DNA from: Prevotellaceae bacterium UBA3627
Lineage (GTDB): Bacteria > Bacteroidota > Bacteroidia > Bacteroidales > Bacteroidaceae
Length of the DNA stretch: 22,722 bases
Assembly: GCA_002373375.1 (NCBI GenBank)
Contig: DFLE01000002.1
Span: 1 to 22,722 of the forward strand
Direction: 5' to 3'
Positions 15,173 through 22,722 of this stretch are shown piece after piece; position 1 is the first letter of the stretch, and the number at the start of each line of letters is the position of its first letter. The position numbers and the translations under genes were made by a program. The notes below the pieces were generated by a model that searched no databases, was not told where the DNA came from, and worked only from the letters and a program-made list of their open reading frames with translations.

Positions 15173-15205
15173 CAAATTTAAGTATTTTTTTTTTATTTCC
15201 ACAAA
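15173..15205 (-). promoter_or_regulatory. promoter of the 685-residue protein gene
   Basis: On the minus strand TTTG (15202-15205) and TAAATTTG (15173-15180) are 21 bp apart, matching the Bacteroidetes -33/-7 pattern. Initiation would fall near 15168, about 70 bases before the ATG at 15100, and this supports that start. Confidence 0.7.
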
Positions 15206-15229
15206 ATAAATTCAGTATTTTTTTCAAAA

Positions 15230-15272
15230 AAAACGGTCTTTACCCCTTTTTTAAGGGAGCAAAGACCGTTTT
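15230..15272 (-). terminator. strong intrinsic terminator after the pectin methylesterase/small protein pair
   Basis: AAACGGTCTTT (15231-15241) pairs with AAAGACCGTTT (15261-15271), with an inner CCCTT/AAGGG stem. On the minus strand the stem is followed by a run of eight Ts. It separates the pectin methylesterase operon from the next promoter (15173-15205). Confidence 0.85.
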
Positions 15273-15323
15273 ACTACATCCTATGGTTCAAATAATTACA
15301 GAATAATTATACTTTTAAGAATA

Positions 15324-15500
15324 TTACTCATCTATTTCCTCTTCCTCTGTGTCCCACAATGAGCTGGAAGTGCCTTTTGCCGGACTCCAGTATGTTGCAG
15401 ACTGATCAGAGGTCTGAACTTTCTCTGACCCTGCAAGGATTGTTACGGGGCGCACTCTAATAATGCGGACAGAGGGGTTTTTATATTCTTTCTTCATCAT
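15324..15500 (-). CDS. small acidic protein, MKKxY type (second copy)
   Basis: The product is 58 residues (MMKKEYKNPSVRII..., then ILAGSEKVQ and a tail LWDTEEEEIDE). It starts 12 bp after the stop of the pectin methylesterase gene, so the two are one transcript, ended by the terminator at 15230-15272. It shares the MKKxY--P-V start and the WD-xx-EEE end with the protein at 12848-13012, but the middle differs. A second ATG at 15497 would remove the first Met. It has no recognised family. The LAGS step in the middle resembles a cleavage site, but this is speculation. Confidence 0.6.
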   Translation of the reverse strand: MMKKEYKNPSVRIIRVRPVTILAGSEKVQTSDQSATYWSPAKGTSSSLWDTEEEEIDE

Positions 15501-15512
15501 ATAATTTTCACC

Positions 15513-18500
15513 TTATTTATTAATATACTTCTTACCGTCTCTTATCACAAGCCCTTTATAAGACTTGCCTACCTTCTGACCGGCGACATTATAGACTTCG
15601 CCTGATGTCGCTGTCTCCACAGACTCTGACACTGACTCTACAGCGGTAGCCTCTTCCTCCTCTTCTTCCTCAAGGACAAAGCTAAGTTTAGCACTGGTAC
15701 TGTTGTTTAGCTTATCCACATATACCACACCGCTGCTAGCAGAGCTTGTGGTCCATGTGTAAAGGCCTACTCCTATGCCGCCGTCGTCAACAGACCTGTA
15801 ACCCAGGCGATAGACACCAGACGAGAAGTTGTCACCATCAACAGAGACCTTAAACATATTCACACCATTATAAGACTTTGCCTCCTGATTAAGGGTCAGG
15901 GTCATCTGATAATAGGCATCCTCTGTAGGATTATCGCAGAGGTCGGTGGTCTTGAGTATGACAGGTGTTCCCGCAGGTATCACATTGCCGCTCAAGGCCT
16001 TTAGTGAGATAGTATTAGCCTGCTCATTACGATATACCGCTACGTATGCCTTGGTATTCTCATCCGCAGTATAAGAATAGGTATCGTCGTAGAACGTGCG
16101 GTAGCCCTCCATAAACTGTGATGTGGTGAGAATGAGAGGTGCAGCGTATGTCACGCTCTCTGATGCCTCGTTCAAACCACCCATCTCGTTGGCAGCACGA
16201 ACGCTATACACGCCCTCTTCTGCCAACTGATACTCGTTATCTGTAGTGAAGTCTATCACCGCACCATCCTTGACAACAGCATAGAGCAGTGCATAGTCGT
16301 TGTCATCCCATGTGAGGGTGTTGCCGCTGACTGCCACGTTCTGTACCACTGGTGCCTGCTCTGTAAGCAGTGTTGGCTCCCATTCGCCGAACATATTTGA
16401 CATGTCTGCATAATATGCTGCCTCTTCTGCTGTCAATACTGGATTGTTCTCGTGAGTTTCAGCGAAGATAGTCTTACGAGAAGACAGGTCAACAGTGTTG
16501 CCGGTAGAGGTCTGTGAGTTGTACTCAGCGAAACGTGCTGGCCAACCGCCGCTCATCTCGTTCCAACCTATTGCTGAAGGTGTTATGTTCATCTTCGTAT
16601 CAATGAACACTGCAACTGGAGTACCGCTGCCCCATGGACGACCAAGGGTGTAGTTACCATTAGCAGACTCTGCTGTTGCTGTTGTCTGTGAAGCAGCATC
16701 TACAACAGATGCCTCGCCATTGATAACACAATCCTTATAAACCCATCCGATAGATTTTGGAAGAGAAGGTACTGCTGCATATCCACCCGCAATCTGGCGC
16801 AGCTCTACGCCGTTGAAGTAAGCATCGCCCTTACCACACATATAGTCTGTGCGTCCGCGCAGGTAACCTCCCTCGAAATAGAAGATACCGTTATTGTTGT
16901 TTGATGTCCAGGTATCCTGGTAACCACGCAGCGCGGTATTCTTATATATGGTACGTGTAGATTTATCATGTACGGCGAGGTCACGACCTGTAGCATCCTG
17001 CATACCTGTCTCGATGGTCAGGTCCTGGAAGTAGTAATCGCTTCCGCTAATCTGGAATACATCACTGTTGCCGATACCGTCATACTTGCTTGTCAAGCCG
17101 TACTGTCCCGTAAAGGTCGCGTCGGCAGGGATGCCATTGGTAATAATAACGCCGTCACGACTCTCACCTACCAACGACAGGTTCTGTGTATTGATGAATG
17201 TGATACACTCTGACACGTCATAGCCGTTGCACGTCTTTTGGGTAGAATAGAGAGGTATGGTGTATTCTCCGTTCTTGACGAACACACGGTAGCGGGTGTT
17301 CTTGTCACTGCGTGACTGTGCTGCAGTGATAGCTGCGAGGAGCTCGTCAACATTGCTTACAACGGCATCATACATCTGCTTGCTGACAGCCGGACGTGTC
17401 ATCGTTGTGAAGTTGATGGTGACAGACTGGACGATATAGTTGTCTGTAAGGTCTGCTACAGTGTTAGCAGGGAGTGTAAAGGTATAAGCTGTAGAATAGT
17501 CAAGTCCCTTATATGCGAATGTAATGGTCTTACCGCTTACGCTTGGCGTAAGAGCGACACCGTTGAGCGAAGCTGTAGCTCCGTCTGCCACCTTTACTTT
17601 CTCATCAAATGTCAGGACTATCTTACCTGTTGCTGATGCACCAGTAGCGCCCTCAGTTGGAACTGTTGATACTACCACAGGGGCTACACCGTCATTCTGC
17701 AACTGCTCTGTACCTGTGATAAAGAACATTGCCAGGGTGTTACCATCGTTAGCTGAAGCCGAACCTGCTACGCTTGAGGTCTTATCAGCAATCATTCGTA
17801 TCCAGAGATTTGCCTTATTGTTGCACTCTGCTGGCAGTGACTCGCTGAACGAAGCTGCGGTCTTTGCACCTGTCATTGTGATAGAACCGAAGTTTGTCCA
17901 TGTCTCACCATCTAGAGAGTACTCTGCATTATATGTCTGGTAAGCGTTGTAGTTATACATCATCTGGAACTGAACGTTGATGTTCTGGAATGCCTCGGCA
18001 TTTACCTTTGTCTGCCAGTGCCAGTTACCTACATCGCCGTTCTGCGAGCCTGTACGCCAGTTAGTGGCAGCACCCTTGAAACTCTCATAGCCACCAGCAG
18101 CGAGCGTACTCTTGTCAAGCCATCCACTTGTCTCTGTAGTACCTGTCTTAACGAGTGTCAGTGCTGCAGATTCATTGTCTGCAGAATGGAAGTCTGCCAC
18201 ACGACCGTTGTTACCAGAATTATAGAAGTCCCAACCTGCAATGATATCTGTCTCTGCATAGTTTGCTGTAACTTCCACATTTTCTGTCATTGATACAGAC
18301 TTTGTGCTGTTGGTTGTACCATCGCTCCAGTTTGTAAATGTAACAAGGCCGTCATACTGGTCTGCTGTAAGTTCTACAGTAGTTCCTTCCTCATACATAT
18401 ACTTATTGTCAATCACTGTTGGTGCAGGGTTAATCTTAACCATATAGTCATTAGTACCGTCAACAACAATCTTCAACTCGTATGTATTAATCTGCTCGAA

Positions 18501-20519
18501 GTTCGCGGTCAGTTCGGCAGCAGCATCTACAGTGTACTTGAATTTAGCCTCGGTAGAGACCACATTTCCGTCAGCATCTGTCCAGTTCACGAAATTATAA
18601 CCGAAGTTCTTAGTAGCGGTCAGAGTAACCTCTGTGCCTTCCTCATACTCATCAGAAACGGGGTACTTAGTCACACTACCAGCAGCTGCCTCGTTAGCTG
18701 CAACGGTAAGTGCATAAGACTCTACATCTGCAACTGTACCTGAGACTGTGCCCTCAATAGTCACTTCACCGAAAGCACCTTCTCTGGTATTGTTAACGCC
18801 AATAGTTGAAGTCAAGTAGAATCCTGCAGCAGAAGTTAATGCTGCCTGCTGTGCTTCTGTAAGTTCTATTTCATACTTATAGATTGCTGTAGCGTCGTAT
18901 GACTTTTGTGCACTTGTCTTTCCTGAACGGAGTGCAGTCCATGTACCGAGTGATGTTGCTTCGTCAACGCCCTCTACATATACAGAGATGGTAATACCAT
19001 TCTCTGCATCTGTACCACATCTATTTACATATCCACTAAGTTTTGTCGGGGTAAATGTAAGACCTGCTGCTGGCTTAACGTTCCACTTCAGTAAGTCAGA
19101 AGCACCGTTTGCTGGCTTAAACTTTATACCTGTGGTAACTTTTTCTGCATTTTCATTTGTAATGTTTGAAGTACCAGTAATCGTCGCTTCACCATAGTCA
19201 AGCGCAATGGTAGAGAAAGCCTCCTGAAGATTTGTGGTATAATCACCAGGATTAGATGTATCTGTCATCGGCCATGTTATTGTCACTTCCTTATCAGTAT
19301 AAGTAGTGCCGCCGCTCTGCTGAACGACTGGCAACACTGTCTGAACATAACGATAATAAGAACCGTCACCTATAACTATATCTATCGTCTCAGCAGTGCT
19401 TGCTATTTCATAAGAAATATTTGCTGTTCCAGAACCTGTATAATCAGTCTGTCCATCAATAGTAGTAGTAGTAATAGAGAATGAGCCATGACACTCCATT
19501 GACACGACAGCGCCCTTACAACTTGGTATAGTAAACAACGTACCGTTAATGGTCTGCGCACAATCAGTATTGTTGGAATTATTAAACTTACCTGGATTAG
19601 TGTTTACAATCATAGGCACATCAATAGTCTCATTATTGATTGTAGCCTGTGTTACCCATATATTACCATTAGTATTCTGCCAAGCCACGACAGGTGCACC
19701 CTGGTCGCGACGGAAGTTCCACTTCAAAGTTACAGGCTCCGTACGGTCTGCAAGTGAAACTGTATTCTCTGTGAAGACAGGAACAAGGGTTATGTCTGCA
19801 CTTGGCACAGTGTAGCTTGCACCCGGTGCATACGATGTAGTGCCGTCGCTCCATCCTGTCAATGTCTTACCCTCAACATACATTGTAAAGTTTTTTGGCA
19901 GGGTAATCTCGCTGCCAACCTCGCTTGTTATAGATGCAGGCACAATCATCCCCGTAGCCTCGCCAGCTGAAAAACTTACAGTGGCATCACTGACTAACTC
20001 TGAAGCGTCAACTGCCTCGACCGAAATATAAGGGCAGTATCCGTTATACGTTACGGTAAGCGTCGTCGCACTCGTACCTTTATAAATAGTATAACTCGTT
20101 GTGTTTGCAATATCACTTGCAGACCAACAGTTAGATTTTCCCACTGTGAGTGTTGTGCTATTGTTATCACTATCAACAATAGTACCTGCTTGGTCACCAA
20201 ACTGACAGTTTCCCAAACCAATCTTAACCGGACCATTTACCGGAATAGTAAACACACAGTTTACCCAACCATGCTGACCATCATTCCAACGGGCTGACGT
20301 AAAAGAGAATGTACTCTCCTCTCCTGCTTCTACTATTGAAGCAGCACCTGTTGACGAGTCAACCTTAACATTAAAGCTTGTGGTTGACGTGTTGTCAGAG
20401 AATGGCGCAGCCGTAAGCTGTACGGCAAAATCCGCAAAAGCCTCCTGCGCTAATCCCACGCTTGTCCCCACAATGAGTCCTATGACCACAAGGAACAACG
20501 AAAATAGTTTTTGTTTCAT
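15513..20519 (-). CDS. large modular pectin methylesterase (CE8)
   Basis: The product is 1668 residues from ATG 20519 (a TTG lies one codon upstream). A signal peptide ends near Gly-Leu-Ala before Gln. It would remove methyl esters from pectin outside the cell. About 1000 residues of beta modules precede the enzyme: a binding-like N-terminus, repeats of InlB/Bacterial-repeat type (near 205-250, 600-680 and 680-755), a 760-935 sandwich region, and an SbsA-type Ig domain (945-1040). The CE8 domain lies at about 1045-1390. It keeps Asp1202 (GYQDT), Asp1225 (RTDYMCG) and Arg1294 (LGRPW), but the usual GxYxE and QAVAL motifs read NGEYTI and DLAVH. The C-terminus has a seven-Glu run, TAVESV, and a sorting-type tail (VYNVAGQKVGK... 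RDGKKYINK). Confidence 0.88.
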   Translation of the reverse strand: MKQKLFSLFLVVIGLIVGTSVGLAQEAFADFAVQLTAAPFSDNTSTTSFNVKVDSSTGAASIVEAGEESTFSFTSARWNDGQHGWVNCVFTIPVNGPVKIGLGNCQFGDQAGTIVDSDNNSTTLTVGKSNCWSASDIANTTSYTIYKGTSATTLTVTYNGYCPYISVEAVDASELVSDATVSFSAGEATGMIVPASITSEVGSEITLPKNFTMYVEGKTLTGWSDGTTSYAPGASYTVPSADITLVPVFTENTVSLADRTEPVTLKWNFRRDQGAPVVAWQNTNGNIWVTQATINNETIDVPMIVNTNPGKFNNSNNTDCAQTINGTLFTIPSCKGAVVSMECHGSFSITTTTIDGQTDYTGSGTANISYEIASTAETIDIVIGDGSYYRYVQTVLPVVQQSGGTTYTDKEVTITWPMTDTSNPGDYTTNLQEAFSTIALDYGEATITGTSNITNENAEKVTTGIKFKPANGASDLLKWNVKPAAGLTFTPTKLSGYVNRCGTDAENGITISVYVEGVDEATSLGTWTALRSGKTSAQKSYDATAIYKYEIELTEAQQAALTSAAGFYLTSTIGVNNTREGAFGEVTIEGTVSGTVADVESYALTVAANEAAAGSVTKYPVSDEYEEGTEVTLTATKNFGYNFVNWTDADGNVVSTEAKFKYTVDAAAELTANFEQINTYELKIVVDGTNDYMVKINPAPTVIDNKYMYEEGTTVELTADQYDGLVTFTNWSDGTTNSTKSVSMTENVEVTANYAETDIIAGWDFYNSGNNGRVADFHSADNESAALTLVKTGTTETSGWLDKSTLAAGGYESFKGAATNWRTGSQNGDVGNWHWQTKVNAEAFQNINVQFQMMYNYNAYQTYNAEYSLDGETWTNFGSITMTGAKTAASFSESLPAECNNKANLWIRMIADKTSSVAGSASANDGNTLAMFFITGTEQLQNDGVAPVVVSTVPTEGATGASATGKIVLTFDEKVKVADGATASLNGVALTPSVSGKTITFAYKGLDYSTAYTFTLPANTVADLTDNYIVQSVTINFTTMTRPAVSKQMYDAVVSNVDELLAAITAAQSRSDKNTRYRVFVKNGEYTIPLYSTQKTCNGYDVSECITFINTQNLSLVGESRDGVIITNGIPADATFTGQYGLTSKYDGIGNSDVFQISGSDYYFQDLTIETGMQDATGRDLAVHDKSTRTIYKNTALRGYQDTWTSNNNNGIFYFEGGYLRGRTDYMCGKGDAYFNGVELRQIAGGYAAVPSLPKSIGWVYKDCVINGEASVVDAASQTTATAESANGNYTLGRPWGSGTPVAVFIDTKMNITPSAIGWNEMSGGWPARFAEYNSQTSTGNTVDLSSRKTIFAETHENNPVLTAEEAAYYADMSNMFGEWEPTLLTEQAPVVQNVAVSGNTLTWDDNDYALLYAVVKDGAVIDFTTDNEYQLAEEGVYSVRAANEMGGLNEASESVTYAAPLILTTSQFMEGYRTFYDDTYSYTADENTKAYVAVYRNEQANTISLKALSGNVIPAGTPVILKTTDLCDNPTEDAYYQMTLTLNQEAKSYNGVNMFKVSVDGDNFSSGVYRLGYRSVDDGGIGVGLYTWTTSSASSGVVYVDKLNNSTSAKLSFVLEEEEEEEATAVESVSESVETATSGEVYNVAGQKVGKSYKGLVIRDGKKYINK

Positions 20520-20572
20520 CAATTATATGTATTTAGTTTTATTATGTTCTTGCTATAGCAATAAAAGATACG

Positions 20573-20604
20573 CTAAGTTAATACTTTCTCATATAATACA
20601 CAAA
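20573..20604 (-). promoter_or_regulatory. promoter candidate for the pectin methylesterase gene
   Basis: On the minus strand TTTG (20601-20604) and TAACTTAG (20573-20580) are 20 bp apart. The -7 box has one mismatch to TAnnTTTG. It lies about 55 bp upstream of the ATG and is divergent from the promoter at 20673-20704. Confidence 0.55.
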
Positions 20605-20672
20605 AGATTTAGACGATGTGGAGAATAATAGCACAAAATAACACCGTCTTTACACAATTTCACCTCCTTTTG

Positions 20673-20704
20673 TTTGGAGAAATGAATTAATTTCTGTAAG
20701 TTTG
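20673..20704 (+). promoter_or_regulatory. promoter of the potassium channel gene, close to the ATG
   Basis: TTTG (20673-20676) and TAAGTTTG (20697-20704) are 20 bp apart, an exact match to the Bacteroidetes pattern. The ATG is at 20710, so the transcript would have almost no leader. Confidence 0.65.
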
Positions 20705-20709
20705 TCTCC

Positions 20710-21576
20710 ATGAAAAAAATCATCACACTGCTTAAAGATAAAGAAAGACTCTACAAAATCCTCTTTACTGATGAGGACAAATGGTCGCGTCCGGTTGACA
20801 TCACAATAATGATTGCCATAGTGCTGTGCGCCATCAGTGCGGCAATGGAGAGCGTAGTGAAGGTTAACGACTTTTCCCTGCACGCGCTGCTTAACCTGGA
20901 GATGACCACACGCGGCATAATAAAGTTCGCCATAATATTACTGGAATACCTGCTCAGCCTGATATTCACTGTAGAGTACATACTGCGCATATACTGCTCG
21001 CCTGTAAAACGGGAGTATGTACTGAGTTTCTTCGGTGCGATAGACTTCCTCGCGACGATGCCACAGGTACTCAGCGTGTTCTTCCCTCCGCTGAGATACT
21101 TCTCAATCATGCGTACATTCAGATTGATACGCATCTTCCGTGTATTGAAATTGTTTACCTTCATCAACGAGGGTATATTGCTATTGGAGAGCATCAGGCG
21201 CAGCATGACCAAGATATTGGTGTATTTCCTCTTTGTCGTGGTGTTAGTGTGCATCATTGGCACTATAATGTATATAGTGGAGTGTCACCACCCCGGCACA
21301 CAGTTCACCGATATACCTACAAGCATATACTGGGCTATAGTGACAATGACCACAGTAGGCTATGGAGACATCACGCCCGACACGGGACTTGGTCAGTTCC
21401 TGTCGGGCGTGGTAATGATATTAGGCTACACTATTATAGCAGTGCCTACCGGCATCGTTTCCGCTACCATGATTGACGTAACGAAGAAAAAAGGAATGAA
21501 CGGTCGCTGTCCACGATGTAACCAGAAGACGGACCTCAACGCCAATTACTGCAAGCACTGCGGAGAAAGACTGTGA
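20710..21576 (+). CDS. voltage-gated-type potassium channel with C-terminal zinc ribbon
   Basis: The product is 288 residues and a six-helix cation channel of the inner membrane, passing potassium. Helices S1-S3 lie in about 30-125. An S4-like voltage sensor follows at about 135-147 (RTFRLIRIFRVLK: Arg135, Arg138, Arg141, Arg144, Lys147). The pore has the selectivity filter TVGYGD at 215-220. The last 25 residues hold CPRC...CKHC (Cys267, Cys270, Cys281, Cys284), a zinc-ribbon-like knuckle in the cytoplasm, in place of the long RCK or cyclic-nucleotide domains of other channels. It has an exact promoter match just upstream. Its stop is 1 bp from the stop of the convergent transporter gene. 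Confidence 0.92.
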   Translation: MKKIITLLKDKERLYKILFTDEDKWSRPVDITIMIAIVLCAISAAMESVVKVNDFSLHALLNLEMTTRGIIKFAIILLEYLLSLIFTVEYILRIYCSPVKREYVLSFFGAIDFLATMPQVLSVFFPPLRYFSIMRTFRLIRIFRVLKLFTFINEGILLLESIRRSMTKILVYFLFVVVLVCIIGTIMYIVECHHPGTQFTDIPTSIYWAIVTMTTVGYGDITPDTGLGQFLSGVVMILGYTIIAVPTGIVSATMIDVTKKKGMNGRCPRCNQKTDLNANYCKHCGERL

Positions 21577-21577
21577 A

Positions 21578-22441
21578 TTATTGTTCTTTACCCTTTGCTC
21601 TTACCTTTATTATAGAAACATAGGTCAATAACACCACATTCATTAACAAAGCATAGATGATAGCAGGTATGGCTATACGTCCGTCATTAAAGACAAATGG
21701 ACTGGACGCTACGGCTATAGCTTGTGCAGCGTTCTGCATACCTACCTCTATCACGATAGTACGACGCTCCTTGTTATTAAGGCGCATACAACGGGAGCCT
21801 ACTCCTGATAGGGCAACAGCTGTCAACAGCAACAAGCCAACACACATACCAAGAACAGAGAAATGGGTGGTTATCGTATCATAATGCTGAACGAAGAAAA
21901 TACCGGCAAGCAGCATCAAAGCAGGGAAAGCTATCTTTGACAGTACACGGTCCATCTTCATCGCAACATTACTGTAATACTTACGACAGAGTATTCCCAG
22001 TACAATAGGGGCAAGCATGGTAAAGACATTCTGCATCAAGAGATTAACGACAGGCAGTTGTATGCCCTGTGATGCTCCAACATATACCGTAACCCACTGC
22101 ATAATGGCTGGCACAGTGACAAGTGTGATTATTGAACTTAAGGCTGTGAGCGATACAGATAATGCCACATCACCCTTTGCCAACTTTGAGAAGATATTAC
22201 TTGACGAACCTCCAGGGCAACAAGCTATTAACATAACGCCAATAAAAAATATAGGAGGCAAAGAAAAAAAAGAAGCCACAGCAAATGACACTAACGGCAA
22301 CAGTACAAGCTGTCCAAACAAGCCTACAAACACGGCGCGCGGACGTTTCGCAATCAATACAAAGTCTGATGGTCGCAGGGTCAAACCTAAGTCAAACATC
22401 AACAACGTAAGAATTGGCAATACAATAAAAATACTGTTCAT
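21578..22441 (-). CDS. BASS-family sodium-coupled transporter (bile acid:sodium symporter-like)
   Basis: The product is 287 residues with about nine or ten hydrophobic helices, a typical length for bacterial BASS proteins. The two core signature regions are visible: ACCPGGSSSNIFSKLAKGD (about 73-91, the crossover and sodium-site region) and EVGMQNAAQAIAVAS (about 230-244). It probably imports an organic anion with sodium across the inner membrane. Bacterial members carry various substrates (for example pantoate or bile acids in known cases), so the substrate cannot be told. It starts at ATG 22441, about 210 bp after the rRNA operon terminator. No clear promoter of the TAnnTTTG type was seen in that gap. 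Confidence 0.88.
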   Translation of the reverse strand: MNSIFIVLPILTLLMFDLGLTLRPSDFVLIAKRPRAVFVGLFGQLVLLPLVSFAVASFFSLPPIFFIGVMLIACCPGGSSSNIFSKLAKGDVALSVSLTALSSIITLVTVPAIMQWVTVYVGASQGIQLPVVNLLMQNVFTMLAPIVLGILCRKYYSNVAMKMDRVLSKIAFPALMLLAGIFFVQHYDTITTHFSVLGMCVGLLLLTAVALSGVGSRCMRLNNKERRTIVIEVGMQNAAQAIAVASSPFVFNDGRIAIPAIIYALLMNVVLLTYVSIIKVRAKGKEQ

Positions 22442-22540
22442 TTATTTATCTATTATTGTTTAACTCCTTCGCATCACCTCTCTTGCCGACCCCTCTATAT
22501 ATTGCAAAGTTTTTTCCTCTATTGGAGACCTATTTCCTCT

Positions 22541-22596
22541 CTAAGCAAACTCTTCAATCCCTAAGCAGACTCTTCAATCCCTAAGCAAACTCTTCT
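22541..22596. repeat. 20-bp tandem repeat, 2.8 copies
   Basis: CTAAGCAAACTCTTCAATCC occurs at 22541-22560, again at 22561-22580 with one base change, then 22581-22596 with a partial copy. It lies between the BASS gene and the rRNA operon terminator. The unit length is not a multiple of three and no gene was seen there. Confidence 0.8.
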
Positions 22597-22653
22597 CCTA
22601 AAGTTCTTCACTCCATCCATTTTTCTTTCCTTTTCGACCTTCATCCGAAAAAT

Positions 22654-22691
22654 AAAAAAAACTCTGGACTAACATTTCTGTTATCCAGAGT
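22654..22691 (-). terminator. rRNA operon terminator
   Basis: ACTCTGGA (22661-22668) pairs with TCCAGAGT (22684-22691), with an inner TAACA/TGTTA stem around a short loop. On the minus strand it is followed by seven Ts (22660-22654). It sits 13 bp after the 5S-like end. Confidence 0.9.
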
Positions 22692-22704
22692 CTTCTGAAA
22701 AGAA

Positions 22705-22722
22705 GGCGGTGTCCTACTCTCC
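22705..22722 (-). rRNA. rrf: 3' end of 5S rRNA (partial, runs off the window)
   Basis: The minus strand reads GGAGAGTAGGACACCGCC, which fits the last helix and 3' end of 5S rRNA in Bacteroidetes (GGAGAGTAGG is a conserved 5S word). It is immediately followed by a strong terminator. Only 18 bp are present, so this is a short-match call. Confidence 0.7.

Noticed and set aside
15101..15202. Upstream extension of the 685-residue protein (start at 15202)
   Set aside because: A promoter match at 15173-15205 lies inside it and the signal peptide begins only at 15100, so the extension is probably untranslated.

Overview
The window looks like chromosomal DNA of a Bacteroidales bacterium, most likely Prevotella or a close relative. 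This rests on several promoter-like sites of the Bacteroidetes type (TTTG, about 20 bp, TAnnTTTG), a type IX secretion (T9SS) C-terminal domain, Glu-rich/TAVE C-terminal tails on large surface proteins, a DPE2-type 4-alpha-glucanotransferase and a modular pectin methylesterase. The genus is an inference, since no complete rRNA gene is present. Only about 18 bp of what looks like the 3' end of a 5S rRNA is visible at the right edge, followed by a strong terminator.

Layout. (1) Positions 315-7064, all on the minus strand, form a tight, overlapping gene cluster. In transcription order it contains an orphan T9SS C-terminal domain protein, a secreted 530-residue protein with two zinc-finger-like motifs and a papain-like Cys/His pattern, a lipoprotein (A2), a small secreted protein (B2), a second lipoprotein (A1), a second small secreted protein (B1), and a secreted transglutaminase-like protein. 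The A-B pair has been duplicated in tandem. The junction is still readable: the first 17 bp of the transglutaminase gene are fused to a decayed copy of the 3' end of the 530-residue gene. The A/B/530 stretch is visibly more AT-rich than its neighbours. (2) Positions 7387-8046 hold a plus-strand secreted protein of unknown function, convergent with malQ (8065-10734, minus), which is preceded by a 22-bp-period repeat array. (3) Positions 11028-20519, minus strand, hold three large secreted proteins: a pectin methylesterase of 1668 residues, a 685-residue Ig-like/adhesive protein, and a 558-residue fibronectin-like protein ending in a Fibrobacter-type paralogous domain. Each of the first two is followed at once by a very small protein starting MKKxY and ending in Trp-Asp plus acidic residues. 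(4) Positions 20710-22441 hold a voltage-gated-type potassium channel and a convergent BASS-family transporter, then the rRNA operon end.

How the genes may work together. The right and middle parts fit a carbohydrate-degrading lifestyle (pectin demethylation at the surface, starch/maltose processing inside). The left cluster is the most unusual part. It looks like a secreted cysteine-peptidase-like protein with duplicated lipoprotein and beta-rich partners, which resembles in outline protease/inhibitor or toxin/immunity cassettes. This is a hypothesis from sequence patterns only. Its lipoprotein start is overprinted on the Cys-rich tail of the 530-residue protein, and that Cys pattern survives in the decayed duplicate.
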